Origin: Alkaliphilus transvaalensis ATCC 700919
GTDB lineage: Bacteria; Bacillota; Clostridia; Peptostreptococcales; Natronincolaceae
Direction: 5' to 3'
DNA: 64,000 nt
NCBI RefSeq assembly: GCF_000621485.1
Contig: NZ_JHYF01000013.1
Span: 107,453-171,452 of the forward strand
In this document: one piece after another, positions 8,532 to 17,206 of the stretch
How the letters are laid out: each line of letters opens with the position of its first letter
Numbering within the stretch: the stretch's first letter is position 1
Position numbers and translations under genes: made by a program
The notes under the pieces: model-generated
Told to the model about the DNA's origin: nothing
What the model saw: only the letters and a program-made list of their open reading frames with translations
Databases searched by the model: none

Positions 8532-9407
8532 TTACTTTATTGAAATGTAATAATCTACAAGATTTTCATTTTCATAAATAATCTCATAGTCAGGAGTTTC
8601 AGCAAGCTGGAAGCCCGAATTAGGAAGCCATAGACCGTCAATATAATCATATACTGACTGACTCAATATTTCACCATTTAGAGTGTTATTTTTAGTATCA
8701 TAGCTAAAAACAGCATATTTCCCTTGAGGTAAAATTTTTTTTACCATACCAGTAGGAATATTCTCATATTCTAGTACTTCAACACAATAGAAATAAGTGT
8801 AATTAATTTCATCGTCCACTTTACCGATATCATCCGAATTATAATCATATACAGCATAGTAGGTTTCATTATTTACTCTTTTTTCGATAGTTCTTACCAT
8901 TTCCATAAATTGATTTTTTACTTTTACTAAAAGTTCAAACTTTATATTTTCTTCTTGATTGATTTTTCTAGCTATACCTAAAAGTCGTCTCTCCTCTTTA
9001 CAAATAATCTCTGGTTTTAATATTACTCCTTCACCTTCATTATCTTTACAAAGTAAATTAACCTTTTCATAAAGAATTGGCTCTATTTTAAGCTTTCGAA
9101 AACCGCTTGGTGGCATACCATAAGCCAATTTAAATGATCGGGTAAATGCCTCGTGGGATTCGAATCCATACTGAAAAGCTATTTCTATTATGCTTCTCTT
9201 TGAGGTTACTATATCAAACATTGCCTCGCTCAGTTTTCTTTTACGCACATATTCCTTTATTGGGCACCCTACAATTGCAGAGAACACCCTATAGAAATGA
9301 GGAATTGAATACCCAGCAACTTTGGATATTTGCTCCAGACTAACATTATTTTTCAAATTCCTCTCAATATAATCTATTGATTTTTGAAGGTTAACATAAT
9401 AACTCAA
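8532..9407 (-). CDS. AraC-family regulator with GyrI-like ligand domain
   Basis: A 291-residue regulator. Two AraC helix-turn-helix units occupy about residues 8-106 (SLEQISKVAGYSIPHFYRVF and IIEIAFQYGFESHEAFTRSF, then the PSGFRK signature). A GyrI/SOUL-like effector-binding domain follows from about residue 130 to the end (ERRLLGIA, PQGKYAVF, PDYEIIYE). This is the Rob/BltR-like arrangement, in which a small hydrophobic drug or metabolite binds the C-terminal domain. The GNAT gene immediately downstream is the most likely target. A ribosome binding site (AGGGAGG) precedes the ATG. Confidence 0.9.
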   Translation of the reverse strand: MSYYVNLQKSIDYIERNLKNNVSLEQISKVAGYSIPHFYRVFSAIVGCPIKEYVRKRKLSEAMFDIVTSKRSIIEIAFQYGFESHEAFTRSFKLAYGMPPSGFRKLKIEPILYEKVNLLCKDNEGEGVILKPEIICKEERRLLGIARKINQEENIKFELLVKVKNQFMEMVRTIEKRVNNETYYAVYDYNSDDIGKVDDEINYTYFYCVEVLEYENIPTGMVKKILPQGKYAVFSYDTKNNTLNGEILSQSVYDYIDGLWLPNSGFQLAETPDYEIIYENENLVDYYISIK

Positions 9408-9673
9408 ATTAAATCCTCCCTTTGGACCCTAAGTTTAATAATACATTCTAGAAATGCTAAAATCTTGATATTTTTTATCATCTTTATATAATGATACATA
9501 GTGTTATTTGAACAAATAAATAATATCTAAGAATCTAGGTTATCATATTTCATTGTTATTATATTGAAAATTCTGTATCTGTACAACCCTATAGATGATC
9601 CATCTAGTCCCTCACTAAAAAGTATGACAAAGAAAGGAAAGTTTTCACTTTAACATTTAGATTGGCAATTAAC
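9408..9673. other. Intergenic region upstream of the AraC-type gene
   Basis: AT-rich DNA that must hold the AraC-type gene's promoter. I see no unambiguous -35/-10 pair and no coding relic. Confidence 0.4.
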
Positions 9674-9712
9674 AAGAAACTAGCCTAAAGTTATTGTATA
9701 GGCTAGTTTCTT
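9674..9712. terminator. Bidirectional hairpin terminator
   Basis: AAGAAACTAGCCTA (9674-9687) and TAGGCTAGTTTCTT (9699-9712) are exact complements. It lies directly after the stop of the minus-strand gene at 9715, with a TTTCTTGTT tract on that strand. Confidence 0.75.
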
Positions 9713-9714
9713 GA

Positions 9715-10107
9715 CTATTTTATTAATTTTAGTTTCATCTCTTCTTCTACATTTTTAGTTTCATGGTAGCCTTTAATCTGAACTGTCAAAGGTATTTTAT
9801 CTATAGAGTCTTTATCAGAATTAGAAAAAATATCTTGATCTAACGATTCAAGTTTTATATCATAGGAGGTCACATAATACTTTATTCCCTCTTTATTCTC
9901 CTTAGAATGGTTTTGAAATATATCCTCTATATCGTGATGATTATATAAATAAGACCAAGCAATTTTATAGTATTTACTTCTTTTGCTCTGCATCCATCTC
10001 ATAAAGGACTTTACATCTTTTTTTCTAATATCTTTAATAATACTTCTATTAGACGCTACAGAAGCATTATTTCCTAATACGCTACTAATAAGATGACCAA
10101 GTTTCAC
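9715..10107 (-). pseudogene. Deletion chimera of an ECF sigma factor and its anti-sigma partner
   Basis: A 130-codon open frame whose first half (about residues 20-65) is ECF sigma region 2: SKYYKIAWSYLYNHHDIEDIFQN is the classic region 2.2 pattern, although regions 2.3, 2.4 and 4 are absent. After IFQN the sequence changes abruptly to about 63 residues that look like the beta-rich C-terminus of a membrane anti-sigma protein (DUF4179-like; tentative). An in-frame deletion removing the rest of the sigma gene and most of the following anti-sigma gene would give exactly this product. It cannot bind a -35 element, so I regard it as non-functional as a sigma factor. Confidence 0.55.
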
Positions 10108-10284
10108 TTCCCCCTCACCTTCCCTTCATCAATTAGAGTGAAAACACTATGGAAAAGTTCCACAAATCTTTATTTTTTATTTTTCCTACATAGTTTAATA
10201 ATTGTGGGCTATAGCAATGATTAAATTAATCATCATCTATAAAAAATTTAGCTAATGTGACTCCTTTATATTCTATTCTTGAAT
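10108..10284. other. Intergenic region upstream of the chimera
   Basis: No gene recognised. A GGAAAAGTTCC palindrome (about 10152-10162) lies upstream of the chimera start and may be part of its old promoter. Confidence 0.35.
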
Positions 10285-10323
10285 AAAAAAATGAAGTCAA
10301 CCCTATTGGATGATTGACTTCAT
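10285..10323 (-). terminator. Terminator of the S41 peptidase gene
   Basis: ATGAAGTCAA (10291-10300) and TTGACTTCAT (10314-10323) pair exactly. On the minus strand the hairpin is followed by a run of T (plus-strand A-run from 10285). Confidence 0.8.
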
Positions 10324-10422
10324 AGTTCTAACAATTGAATTCGTCTTCTTGTGAAGTTCCGACTAGAGGCATAGATCTTCTTCTTCAACCCCCTACACCT
10401 CCACAGGTAGTGCTATAAATCA

Positions 10423-11814
10423 TCAAAAACTGTCTTCTTCAATTAACTGCAACACAGTCTCTAGGGCATCTATGCCGGGACGATTTAAATGGTGGGGTGT
10501 GGTGGGGAACTCATTTAAAGCTCGACCATCACTATCGGTTAAATAATCTATATCCCATCTTAATATAATGCCAGTCTTAGGCAAGGTAAAGAAAGACCCT
10601 GCACTACTTGTGGTATATGCACCACCAGTCTCTTCTCCTACAAGGGTAGCAAAGCCCATTTCTTTTGCATGGCGGGCAAACAGCGCAGAACCAGAAAAAT
10701 TATTCCCATTGGTTAGAAGCCATATTTGCCCATTAAAAGGATAATAATTTAAAATCCCCGCCTGCCGCACATACCATTCATCAATATTACTAATACTAGT
10801 ATTAAACTTAACCCCATAAGCTAAATCTACTATATCATCTTCATTAATATGTAGCAAATTATTAGTTTCTATTATTTCCTTTGCCGGTAGCAAATGCTCT
10901 GTTTCCGGTACATTACGGGTATGCTGTCCTTCCATTTTAAGATTCTTTTCTCCTAAAGATTTTCCAAGTTTGGTTCCTCGGTGAAAAGCAAACAATGGCA
11001 TATCAGGCATATTCTTCCCATCGGCCCAAAGGGGCTTCATAATAAGCATTCTCCATAAATCTGGTGATCCTCCCGAATTGTCTCTGATATCAATAATTAA
11101 ATGCTCATACCCTTGGATATCACGGTAAAATTTTGCCAACTCTGAAGTAGTACTAGTGTAGAAATTCATAAAACTTGGCACTTCTAAATAAGCGATCTTG
11201 TCTTCCTCAATAATTTCTGTATTTACTGTCCTGTCCGTCAACTGAATCTGAGGGTAGCCTCTAAAAATAAATTGAAAAAGAGCTTCTTCCTCTTCAACAA
11301 GGGTATTAAAAAGAGCTTCCTGTTCTTTGTAAAACCTTTGAGAGACAGAATTAGTAAAGGCATGGTAATTATCAGATGTGTAAAAGGGACTCTGCCGACT
11401 TAAATATTGGGGTTGAAATAGTTTATATAACCCGGAATCCAGCGGATAGGCATGGGCTAACCCTGCGAAATGAGAAAAAAATTCATGCCTAATAATGCTC
11501 CAAAAAATATGTTCATCTAAGTCAGGCATATCCTCCAAATCAATACCCTGTTCATTTGCATAACCTTCAAGGGAATTGGGGTAATTTTCTATCATATCCC
11601 GTGTTTCTTTCCCTAGCGCTCTTATATCGACACCAAATCTTCTTTCTGCCACACCAAAATAAGGGAAGGTGTCTTCCATTGTTTTCATCAAGTAATCAAA
11701 ATCATTTAAAAAATCTTTCTTTGTTAGCTGTTTATTAGAGTTTCCACATGCCACAAATATAAGCATTACCATTAATAGTATAGCCACCATAACTAGATGA
11801 AGGAATTTTTTCAT
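10423..11814 (-). CDS. S41-family peptidase, lipoprotein
   Basis: A 463-residue protein with a lipoprotein signal peptide: basic MKKF, hydrophobic core, lipobox FVAC with the lipidated Cys at residue 23. It should sit on the outer face of the membrane. The C-terminal half is a tail-specific-protease (S41) catalytic core: IIDIRDNSGGSPDLWR (about residue 240), the strand IWLLTNGNNFSGSALFA with the probable nucleophilic Ser in FSGSA, and VGEETGGAYTTSSAGSFF. No PDZ domain is obvious. The gene stands alone between two hairpin terminators. Substrate unknown; cell-envelope peptide turnover is likely. Confidence 0.85.
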   Translation of the reverse strand: MKKFLHLVMVAILLMVMLIFVACGNSNKQLTKKDFLNDFDYLMKTMEDTFPYFGVAERRFGVDIRALGKETRDMIENYPNSLEGYANEQGIDLEDMPDLDEHIFWSIIRHEFFSHFAGLAHAYPLDSGLYKLFQPQYLSRQSPFYTSDNYHAFTNSVSQRFYKEQEALFNTLVEEEEALFQFIFRGYPQIQLTDRTVNTEIIEEDKIAYLEVPSFMNFYTSTTSELAKFYRDIQGYEHLIIDIRDNSGGSPDLWRMLIMKPLWADGKNMPDMPLFAFHRGTKLGKSLGEKNLKMEGQHTRNVPETEHLLPAKEIIETNNLLHINEDDIVDLAYGVKFNTSISNIDEWYVRQAGILNYYPFNGQIWLLTNGNNFSGSALFARHAKEMGFATLVGEETGGAYTTSSAGSFFTLPKTGIILRWDIDYLTDSDGRALNEFPTTPHHLNRPGIDALETVLQLIEEDSF

Positions 11815-11965
11815 TGTCTTAACACCTCGCCATTTATGAGTTCTGTTTTTGTTTTTATATATTAACTTCTAATATCGAAAATACCCATTTCCTAAATATT
11901 CCACGAAAAACTTTAAACTCCTTTTTTAATTTGTAATATATAAAACAGTATTTCCATCTGGAATT

Positions 11966-12000
11966 AAAATGCCCCTAAACTAATTGTCAAGGGGCATTTT
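11966..12000. terminator. Bidirectional terminator after hypA
   Basis: AAAATGCCCCT (11966-11976) and AGGGGCATTTT (11990-12000) pair exactly, with T-rich ends on both strands. It ends the hyp operon. Confidence 0.85.
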
Positions 12001-12030
12001 ACACTTAAAGTGTTATTCAAATTCTTATAT

Positions 12031-12372
12031 TTAACAAGCAATGATTTCTTTTATCATAAATTCTTTACCACCTAATAACTGGAAGTTTTCACTTAAACAA
12101 TCTGGACATTTGCTTTTATGCTCAATGAGGTTAAAGACTTTATTACAGCTTTTACAGATACCATTACCGGGCAATATTTCAATTTTTAATTTTGTCTCTT
12201 GTAATAGGGTTCCATCGACGGCAGCTGGGTAACAGGCTTCTATATATTTAGGAATCATTGATGAAAGCTCACCAATTTGAAGAACCAACGTATCAATTTG
12301 GGTCACTCCATTTTTTTTAGCAAAACCTTCAACTGTTTTAATTACTTCCATCACAACACCTAATTCATGCAT
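12031..12372 (-). CDS. hypA: HypA/HybF nickel metallochaperone
   Basis: A 113-residue protein of standard HypA length. It starts MHEL, whose His2 and free N-terminus bind nickel in the family. It carries the structural zinc site as two CxxC pairs in the C-terminal half (CKSCNKVF and CPDCLSENF). HypA hands Ni(II) to hydrogenase or urease maturation, working with HypB, whose gene is the first of this operon. It is the last gene, 35 bases after the DUF5692-like gene. No nickel enzyme is encoded nearby, which leaves the client open. Confidence 0.95.
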   Translation of the reverse strand: MHELGVVMEVIKTVEGFAKKNGVTQIDTLVLQIGELSSMIPKYIEACYPAAVDGTLLQETKLKIEILPGNGICKSCNKVFNLIEHKSKCPDCLSENFQLLGGKEFMIKEIIAC

Positions 12373-12407
12373 ATGAACTCACCTCTGCTCCTATGGGGTT
12401 ATGAATC

Positions 12408-13319
12408 TCACGATATGAACTGACTTTTCTTAATTTCTTTTGTATCGACCCAAATTTCATCCTTAAGGGGATTAAATCGATACTTAGCTATTCGATATAA
12501 CTGCCAAATAGCAAGGATACCATTAAGCCCTAAAGATATCCAAGCCAAGGTCCAATTAGCTGTAGGATTGTAGCTTACACTCACATTAAAACCGCTGCCT
12601 GTAGCAAAGAAATAGGGGAATGTCATTACCCACATCATCCAAAAGGATAAGGTATGGGCACGATTTTGCATCCAAGTCCCTTTTGCCCAAAATAGAGCAG
12701 GAACAATAGGTGCAATATTTAATGCAACACCAGAATAGAAGGCATTACCTGGTGCACATGAATATACGTATGAAATATTCCAGACGGCGTAGGCTATAAT
12801 ATACATAATGGTCTGATCTGGCCAAACCATATCTTTGCGCTTACCAGTAGTTCCATAAATACCAGTCCAACCACAGATTAATAGCATACTTAGAATACCT
12901 GCAATAGCATTTACGTAATTCCAGCCACCAGAGATATAATACATACCATCAACCATTCCATTAAAGCCCCCTAACCCTACCTGCAGTTCACGTATCGCCG
13001 CTTCTAGTATATTTAAGGCTAAGATGGCTGGAACGAGATTGATGTACCATTTATGCTTTTTAGGATAATCAGTAAATCTAATCACCATATAGATCATACT
13101 ACCTGTTAGAGCAGAGTATACCTTTACCCAATGAAACCAAGATGTGATTTCATCTCCCTTCATTAACCAAATTGGAGTAAGTAGCACGGGTAAGACCATA
13201 AATATAGCAATACTTCCCCATTTACTTAAGCGTATGAATTCATTTAGTCCAATAAGAACTCCCAGTACTGCTAACCACATTAAAGCATTATACCAAGGGA
13301 TTGCTTCGAAAAACCACAT
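12408..13319 (-). CDS. Polytopic membrane protein, DUF5692-like
   Basis: A 303-residue protein with about nine predicted membrane helices, rich in Trp and Tyr (WFHWVKVYSALTG about residues 60-72, SYVYSCAPGNAFYSG about 183-197, WMMWVMTFPYFFATGSGF about 226-243). It resembles what I remember of the uncharacterised DUF5692 family; the reaction or cargo is unknown. It lies between a soluble Fe-S flavoprotein and hypA in a four-gene operon, so a role in a nickel-dependent or redox membrane process is the natural inference. GGAG precedes the ATG. Confidence 0.65.
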   Translation of the reverse strand: MWFFEAIPWYNALMWLAVLGVLIGLNEFIRLSKWGSIAIFMVLPVLLTPIWLMKGDEITSWFHWVKVYSALTGSMIYMVIRFTDYPKKHKWYINLVPAILALNILEAAIRELQVGLGGFNGMVDGMYYISGGWNYVNAIAGILSMLLICGWTGIYGTTGKRKDMVWPDQTIMYIIAYAVWNISYVYSCAPGNAFYSGVALNIAPIVPALFWAKGTWMQNRAHTLSFWMMWVMTFPYFFATGSGFNVSVSYNPTANWTLAWISLGLNGILAIWQLYRIAKYRFNPLKDEIWVDTKEIKKSQFIS

Positions 13320-13411
13320 AAAACAACACTCCTTTTCAATGAATTATTTTAGCTAGAAAAAGCAACGCTGCGTGGGAGAAAAAACGGTTAAAGATGCACT
13401 TAATTGGGTTT

Positions 13412-16108
13412 TTAGACACGCCCTAGGGTAAATAATTTACCTATGGAGGTTTTTACCTTTTTAACCACAATTCGCCCCTTGCGTTTTACTATGTATTTCG
13501 CTACTGTAGGTCTTAATTCACTTAACTCTATATTGCTGGCATCGTATTTCCGTACTAAAGAGATAGCATCAAACTTACATTTTGTCACACATACGCCACA
13601 CCCTACACATAGATACTCATCTACCACCGTAGAACCACAACCGAGACAGCGTTCTGTTTCCTTCTTGATTTGTTCTTCTGTAAATGTAGTTCGTAAATCC
13701 CTGAAGGTCTCTTTGGATTGATCTCCGTCTACATGGCTAGATTTCTGTCTTGGAAGCCTATCGTAGCCTTCAAGATTAAGATTTTCTTTATCAAATCCAC
13801 GGTATTCTCTATTAATACGACCAAGGGTGAGGCTTTGCCCAGGTTGAACATAACGATGAATTGAAATTGCGCCTTCCTTTCCTAAAGCAATGGCATCGAT
13901 GGCAAACCTTGGACCAGTCAAAACATCTCCCCCAGCAAATACATCAGCTTCACCAGTTTGGAAGGTAATAGAATCTGCTTTTATAGTCTTGTTGGGATTT
14001 AATTCTATTTTACTATCTACTATTAAGTTGCCCCAATCTATTGCTTGACCTACAGAAATTAGTACATGGTCTGCCTTGACAATCTTAGTTTCATTTTCAT
14101 CATACTGAGGATTAAACCTGTTATTCTCATCAAAGACAGAAATGCATTTTTTAAATTCTACCCCGATGACACTTCCGTTTTCCACAAGAATACGTTTTGG
14201 ACCCCAAGAATTGTTGATACTAATAGCTTCTGATAAGGCTTCCTCAATTTCTTCAGTAAGTGCAGGCATTTCCGCTCTACTTTCTAGACAATATAGTTCT
14301 ACCTGTGATGCGCCAATTCGTGTCGCCGTTCGTGCAACATCAATTGCAACATTACCACCACCTATTACAATTGCCGATCCATTTATTTCAAGCTTTTCCT
14401 TTAGGTTGACCTTCCTTAAGAAATCAACACCAGTGATAACCCCCTCAGCATCTTCACCTTCTAGCCCCAGCCTTCTGCCTGCTTGAGCTCCAATTGCAAG
14501 ATAAAATGCTTCAAAGCCTTGGCTTCTTAAATCATTAAGACTTACATCCTTACCAACTTCGATGCCTGTCTTAAACTCAACCCCCAATTCCTTCAGTATG
14601 TCAATCTCTGCATTAACGACATCCTTTTCCAATCTGTAGGAGGGAATTCCCAGTGTCAACATACCACCCAGTACTTTTTCCTTTTCAAACACTGTCACCT
14701 TATAACCATCAACAGCCAGGTAGAAAGCACAAGAGAGTCCAGAAGGGCCTGCACCAATAACAGCAATTTTATTGCCGTATTGATGTTTTACTCTAGGTAC
14801 ATAGCGACGATCAATATTTAAATCTTGTTCTGCAATAAATTTCTTGATATCATCAATCGCAATAGGGTCATCAATATCTGTTCTGGTACAGGCGGATTCA
14901 CAGCTTCTTGGGCAGATACGTCCACATACGGCTGGGAAAGGATTTTCCTGCTTGATCAGTTCAAGTGCTTCTGTATATCTTCCTTGGGAAGCCAGCTTGA
15001 TATAGCCCTGAATACCAATATGTGCAGGACATTGGGCTTTACAAGGACTTGTGCCTGTATCAACAACAACCTGACTATTAATACGATAATCGGGATTCCA
15101 TTTGTCGGGTCCCCATTCTGTATCATAGGGAAGAGGGCGCTCCTTTTCAACGATAGGTGTTTTGGTGCAAATTTTTTGCCCTAATTTTACTGCATTTACA
15201 CAGCAATTTTCAACACATTCTCCACAGGCTACGCATTTTTCTTTATCTACACGGGAAACATAGTTTGAGCGTACCATATCAGTATTTAAAAACATCCCAG
15301 CTGTTCTTAAGGAAAGACAGGAGCATCCACAACAGTTACAAATCGCATGGGTTTTTCCTGGCCCGTCTGTGTTGGGTATCTGATGCATAAGGCCATTCTC
15401 TTCTGCTTTTTTAATAATTTCGATAGCTTCTTCACGGGTAATCTCCCTACCCCTACCTGTACGTATATAATACTCGGCAGCATGACCCATCTGAATACAC
15501 ATGTCTTCCTTCAGATGCCCACAGCCTTCTCCCATAACTTCTCTTGCTGTACGACAAGAACAGTCGGAAACTGAAAATAGGTCATTTTCATTGAGATATT
15601 TTGATACTTCCTCATAGGAGGCTCTTTTTGTTTCCCCCATAATAGATTTTTCGATGGGGATCACCCGCATTAAGCCTAGTCCTACTGGGAAATTACCAGC
15701 TGTCTTAGGGCCTCTTACTCTTCCATAGGCTTCAAAGGCTTCAGCTATCTGTGGATACTTTTTTACATTTTCCTTATTGTTAGCCATCATTTCCATGTGT
15801 CCTGGAATCCAAAGGTCATGCCAGTATTTATCTACTCCATCAATTTCATTAACAAAGGAAACCCCTGCCACTGCTAGTTCCCATAAGAGCTTTGATGTTT
15901 CCTCTACAGATTTACTGCACAGAGCAGCAACCTCTTCTGCACTCTTGGGCTTACGTAATTCAAGACAAAGGGCTACCTCTGCCATTTCCTCTGTAACAAC
16001 TGGCTCTAGAATTTTATATTCTGGATCTTCAGGCTTAATTTCTGATTTTGAGCCACGTTTTGTCCTGCTAATTTTATTGGCAAGATCAAGTACCTTCTCT
16101 TTTACCAT
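13412..16108 (-). CDS. Multidomain Fe-S/FAD oxidoreductase (GltD-like core)
   Basis: An 898-residue cytoplasmic electron-transfer flavoprotein. Residues 1-260 form an unusual Cys-rich region with winged-helix-like character and the clusters DCSCR, EGCGH and CNCCGCSC. A [4Fe-4S] ferredoxin motif follows (CVACGECVENCCVNAV, about 290-305). A GltD/DPYD-type region comes next, with CKAQCPAHI and CGRICPRSCESAC, an FAD site (IAVIGAGPSGLSCA, about 442-455) and an NAD(P)H site (AIVIGGGNVAIDVA, about 580-593). A C-terminal ferredoxin (CLGCG...CVGCGVCVTKC) ends the protein. I start at the ATG at 16108 behind GGAGGG rather than the TTG 15 bases upstream. It lies between hypB and the DUF5692-like gene. 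It probably moves electrons between NAD(P)H and ferredoxin or an unknown partner. Confidence 0.85.
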   Translation of the reverse strand: MVKEKVLDLANKISRTKRGSKSEIKPEDPEYKILEPVVTEEMAEVALCLELRKPKSAEEVAALCSKSVEETSKLLWELAVAGVSFVNEIDGVDKYWHDLWIPGHMEMMANNKENVKKYPQIAEAFEAYGRVRGPKTAGNFPVGLGLMRVIPIEKSIMGETKRASYEEVSKYLNENDLFSVSDCSCRTAREVMGEGCGHLKEDMCIQMGHAAEYYIRTGRGREITREEAIEIIKKAEENGLMHQIPNTDGPGKTHAICNCCGCSCLSLRTAGMFLNTDMVRSNYVSRVDKEKCVACGECVENCCVNAVKLGQKICTKTPIVEKERPLPYDTEWGPDKWNPDYRINSQVVVDTGTSPCKAQCPAHIGIQGYIKLASQGRYTEALELIKQENPFPAVCGRICPRSCESACTRTDIDDPIAIDDIKKFIAEQDLNIDRRYVPRVKHQYGNKIAVIGAGPSGLSCAFYLAVDGYKVTVFEKEKVLGGMLTLGIPSYRLEKDVVNAEIDILKELGVEFKTGIEVGKDVSLNDLRSQGFEAFYLAIGAQAGRRLGLEGEDAEGVITGVDFLRKVNLKEKLEINGSAIVIGGGNVAIDVARTATRIGASQVELYCLESRAEMPALTEEIEEALSEAISINNSWGPKRILVENGSVIGVEFKKCISVFDENNRFNPQYDENETKIVKADHVLISVGQAIDWGNLIVDSKIELNPNKTIKADSITFQTGEADVFAGGDVLTGPRFAIDAIALGKEGAISIHRYVQPGQSLTLGRINREYRGFDKENLNLEGYDRLPRQKSSHVDGDQSKETFRDLRTTFTEEQIKKETERCLGCGSTVVDEYLCVGCGVCVTKCKFDAISLVRKYDASNIELSELRPTVAKYIVKRKGRIVVKKVKTSIGKLFTLGRV

Positions 16109-16134
16109 ATGGTATCCCTCCAAATACAGTTTAG

Positions 16135-16812
16135 TTAAATCTCATTCTCATTCCAATTTTTTACCTCTCTACGTATCCAATCCGCCCACTCTGTAAACCC
16201 TTCACCTGTTTTGGCAGAAACAGGTATAATCTTGATATTTGGATTTAATTTCTTTACACGGCTTTTCACTGCTTCTAGGTCAAAATCAAAATAATCTATT
16301 GCATCTATTTTGTTAATCAGCAGTATATCAACTAGCGAAAACATTAAGGGATATTTTAGGGGCTTGTCATCTCCCTCTGGCACACTTAAAATCATGGCAT
16401 TTTTTGATGCACCAGTATCAAACTCCGCTGGACATACTAAATTCCCTACATTTTCTAGAATGACAAAATCAACATCTTCTGTCCCTAGTCCTAAAAGACC
16501 TTGCTTAGTCATATCGGCGTCTAGATGACACATTCCTCCGGTATGCAACTGGATTACCTTTGTTCCTGTTTTTGCAACCGCTTGGGCATCTACATCGGAG
16601 TCTATATCAGCTTCCAATATACCGATCTTCATTTCATCCTTCAAAACCTCAATTGTTCTTAGTACAGTCGTTGTTTTACCTGAGCCTGGTGATGACATCA
16701 AGTTCAATAAAAATGTCTTTGTCTTTTTCAATTCTTCTCTAAGCAAATTTGCCTGTTGATCGTTATCTTCAAAAACACTTTCCTTAATTTCTAGAACCTT
16801 AAATGTATCCAT
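16135..16812 (-). CDS. hypB: HypB nickel-insertion GTPase
   Basis: A 225-residue SIMIBI-class GTPase. It has the P-loop MSSPGSGKTT (about residues 38-47), the switch region ILEADIDSDVDAQAV, the metal-binding ENVGNLVCPAEFD segment with its Cys, and NKID for guanine recognition. The N-terminus lacks both the CxxCGC motif and a His-rich stretch, so nickel binding should be confined to the G domain. HypB works with HypA in nickel delivery. It is first in the operon, 26 bases before the Fe-S flavoprotein, behind a strong promoter at 16904-16932. Confidence 0.95.
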   Translation of the reverse strand: MDTFKVLEIKESVFEDNDQQANLLREELKKTKTFLLNLMSSPGSGKTTTVLRTIEVLKDEMKIGILEADIDSDVDAQAVAKTGTKVIQLHTGGMCHLDADMTKQGLLGLGTEDVDFVILENVGNLVCPAEFDTGASKNAMILSVPEGDDKPLKYPLMFSLVDILLINKIDAIDYFDFDLEAVKSRVKKLNPNIKIIPVSAKTGEGFTEWADWIRREVKNWNENEI

Positions 16813-16903
16813 ATCTGATCCCCCTCTTTATCTTTAGAATTATTAAGCCTTAATCCGATGATGTTCAAACCCTCGTTAAGATTGTTATTATTTTGTCACT
16901 TTC

Positions 16904-16932
16904 AGTATATTCATTAAAATTGACACTGTCAA
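16904..16932 (-). promoter_or_regulatory. Promoter of the hypB operon with palindromic -35
   Basis: On the minus strand, TTGACA (16927-16932), 17 bases, TATACT (16904-16909). The -35 is half of the 13-base palindrome TTGACACTGTCAA (16920-16932), a possible operator. The rest of 16933-17090 shows no gene. Confidence 0.75.
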
Positions 16933-17089
16933 AATTGATATATACCTTGTAATTTCAATATTTCAATGTATTTATATTTCATGTTTGTTTTACACTTTAA
17001 AATCAAAAATAGCCATCTGCTAATGGTTGGTAAGAATGCTTACTAGAGATAAAAGTGTAAACTCTACTTGAAAGTAAAAAAATCTTCCT

Positions 17090-17160
17090 TCTTAAGATTT
17101 AAAACTCATTACGTAAAACCTTTTAAAAAATAAATAAAGTAGAACTTTCCTATTAAATAA
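17090..17160. repeat. Dispersed intergenic repeat, copy A (degenerate)
   Basis: It begins with ATCTTCCTTC and AAGATTT and ends with AAAGTAGAACTTTCCTATT, directly before a minus-strand gene's terminator. Copies B (33155) and C (56760) share both ends. Confidence 0.55.
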
Positions 17161-17198
17161 AAAAGTTGCTTAAATGACTTAAATTCATTTAGCAACTC
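17154..17198 (-). terminator. Terminator of the FAD oxidoreductase gene
   Basis: AGTTGCT(T)AAATGA and TCATTTAGCAACT pair with a one-base bulge. The minus strand then runs into TTTTTTATTTA. Confidence 0.8.
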
Positions 17199-17206
17199 GA
17201 TACACA

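Noticed and set aside
12031..16812. Calling this a hydrogenase maturation operon
   Set aside because: Only hypA and hypB are present. No hydrogenase subunit or hypCDEF gene is visible in the window.
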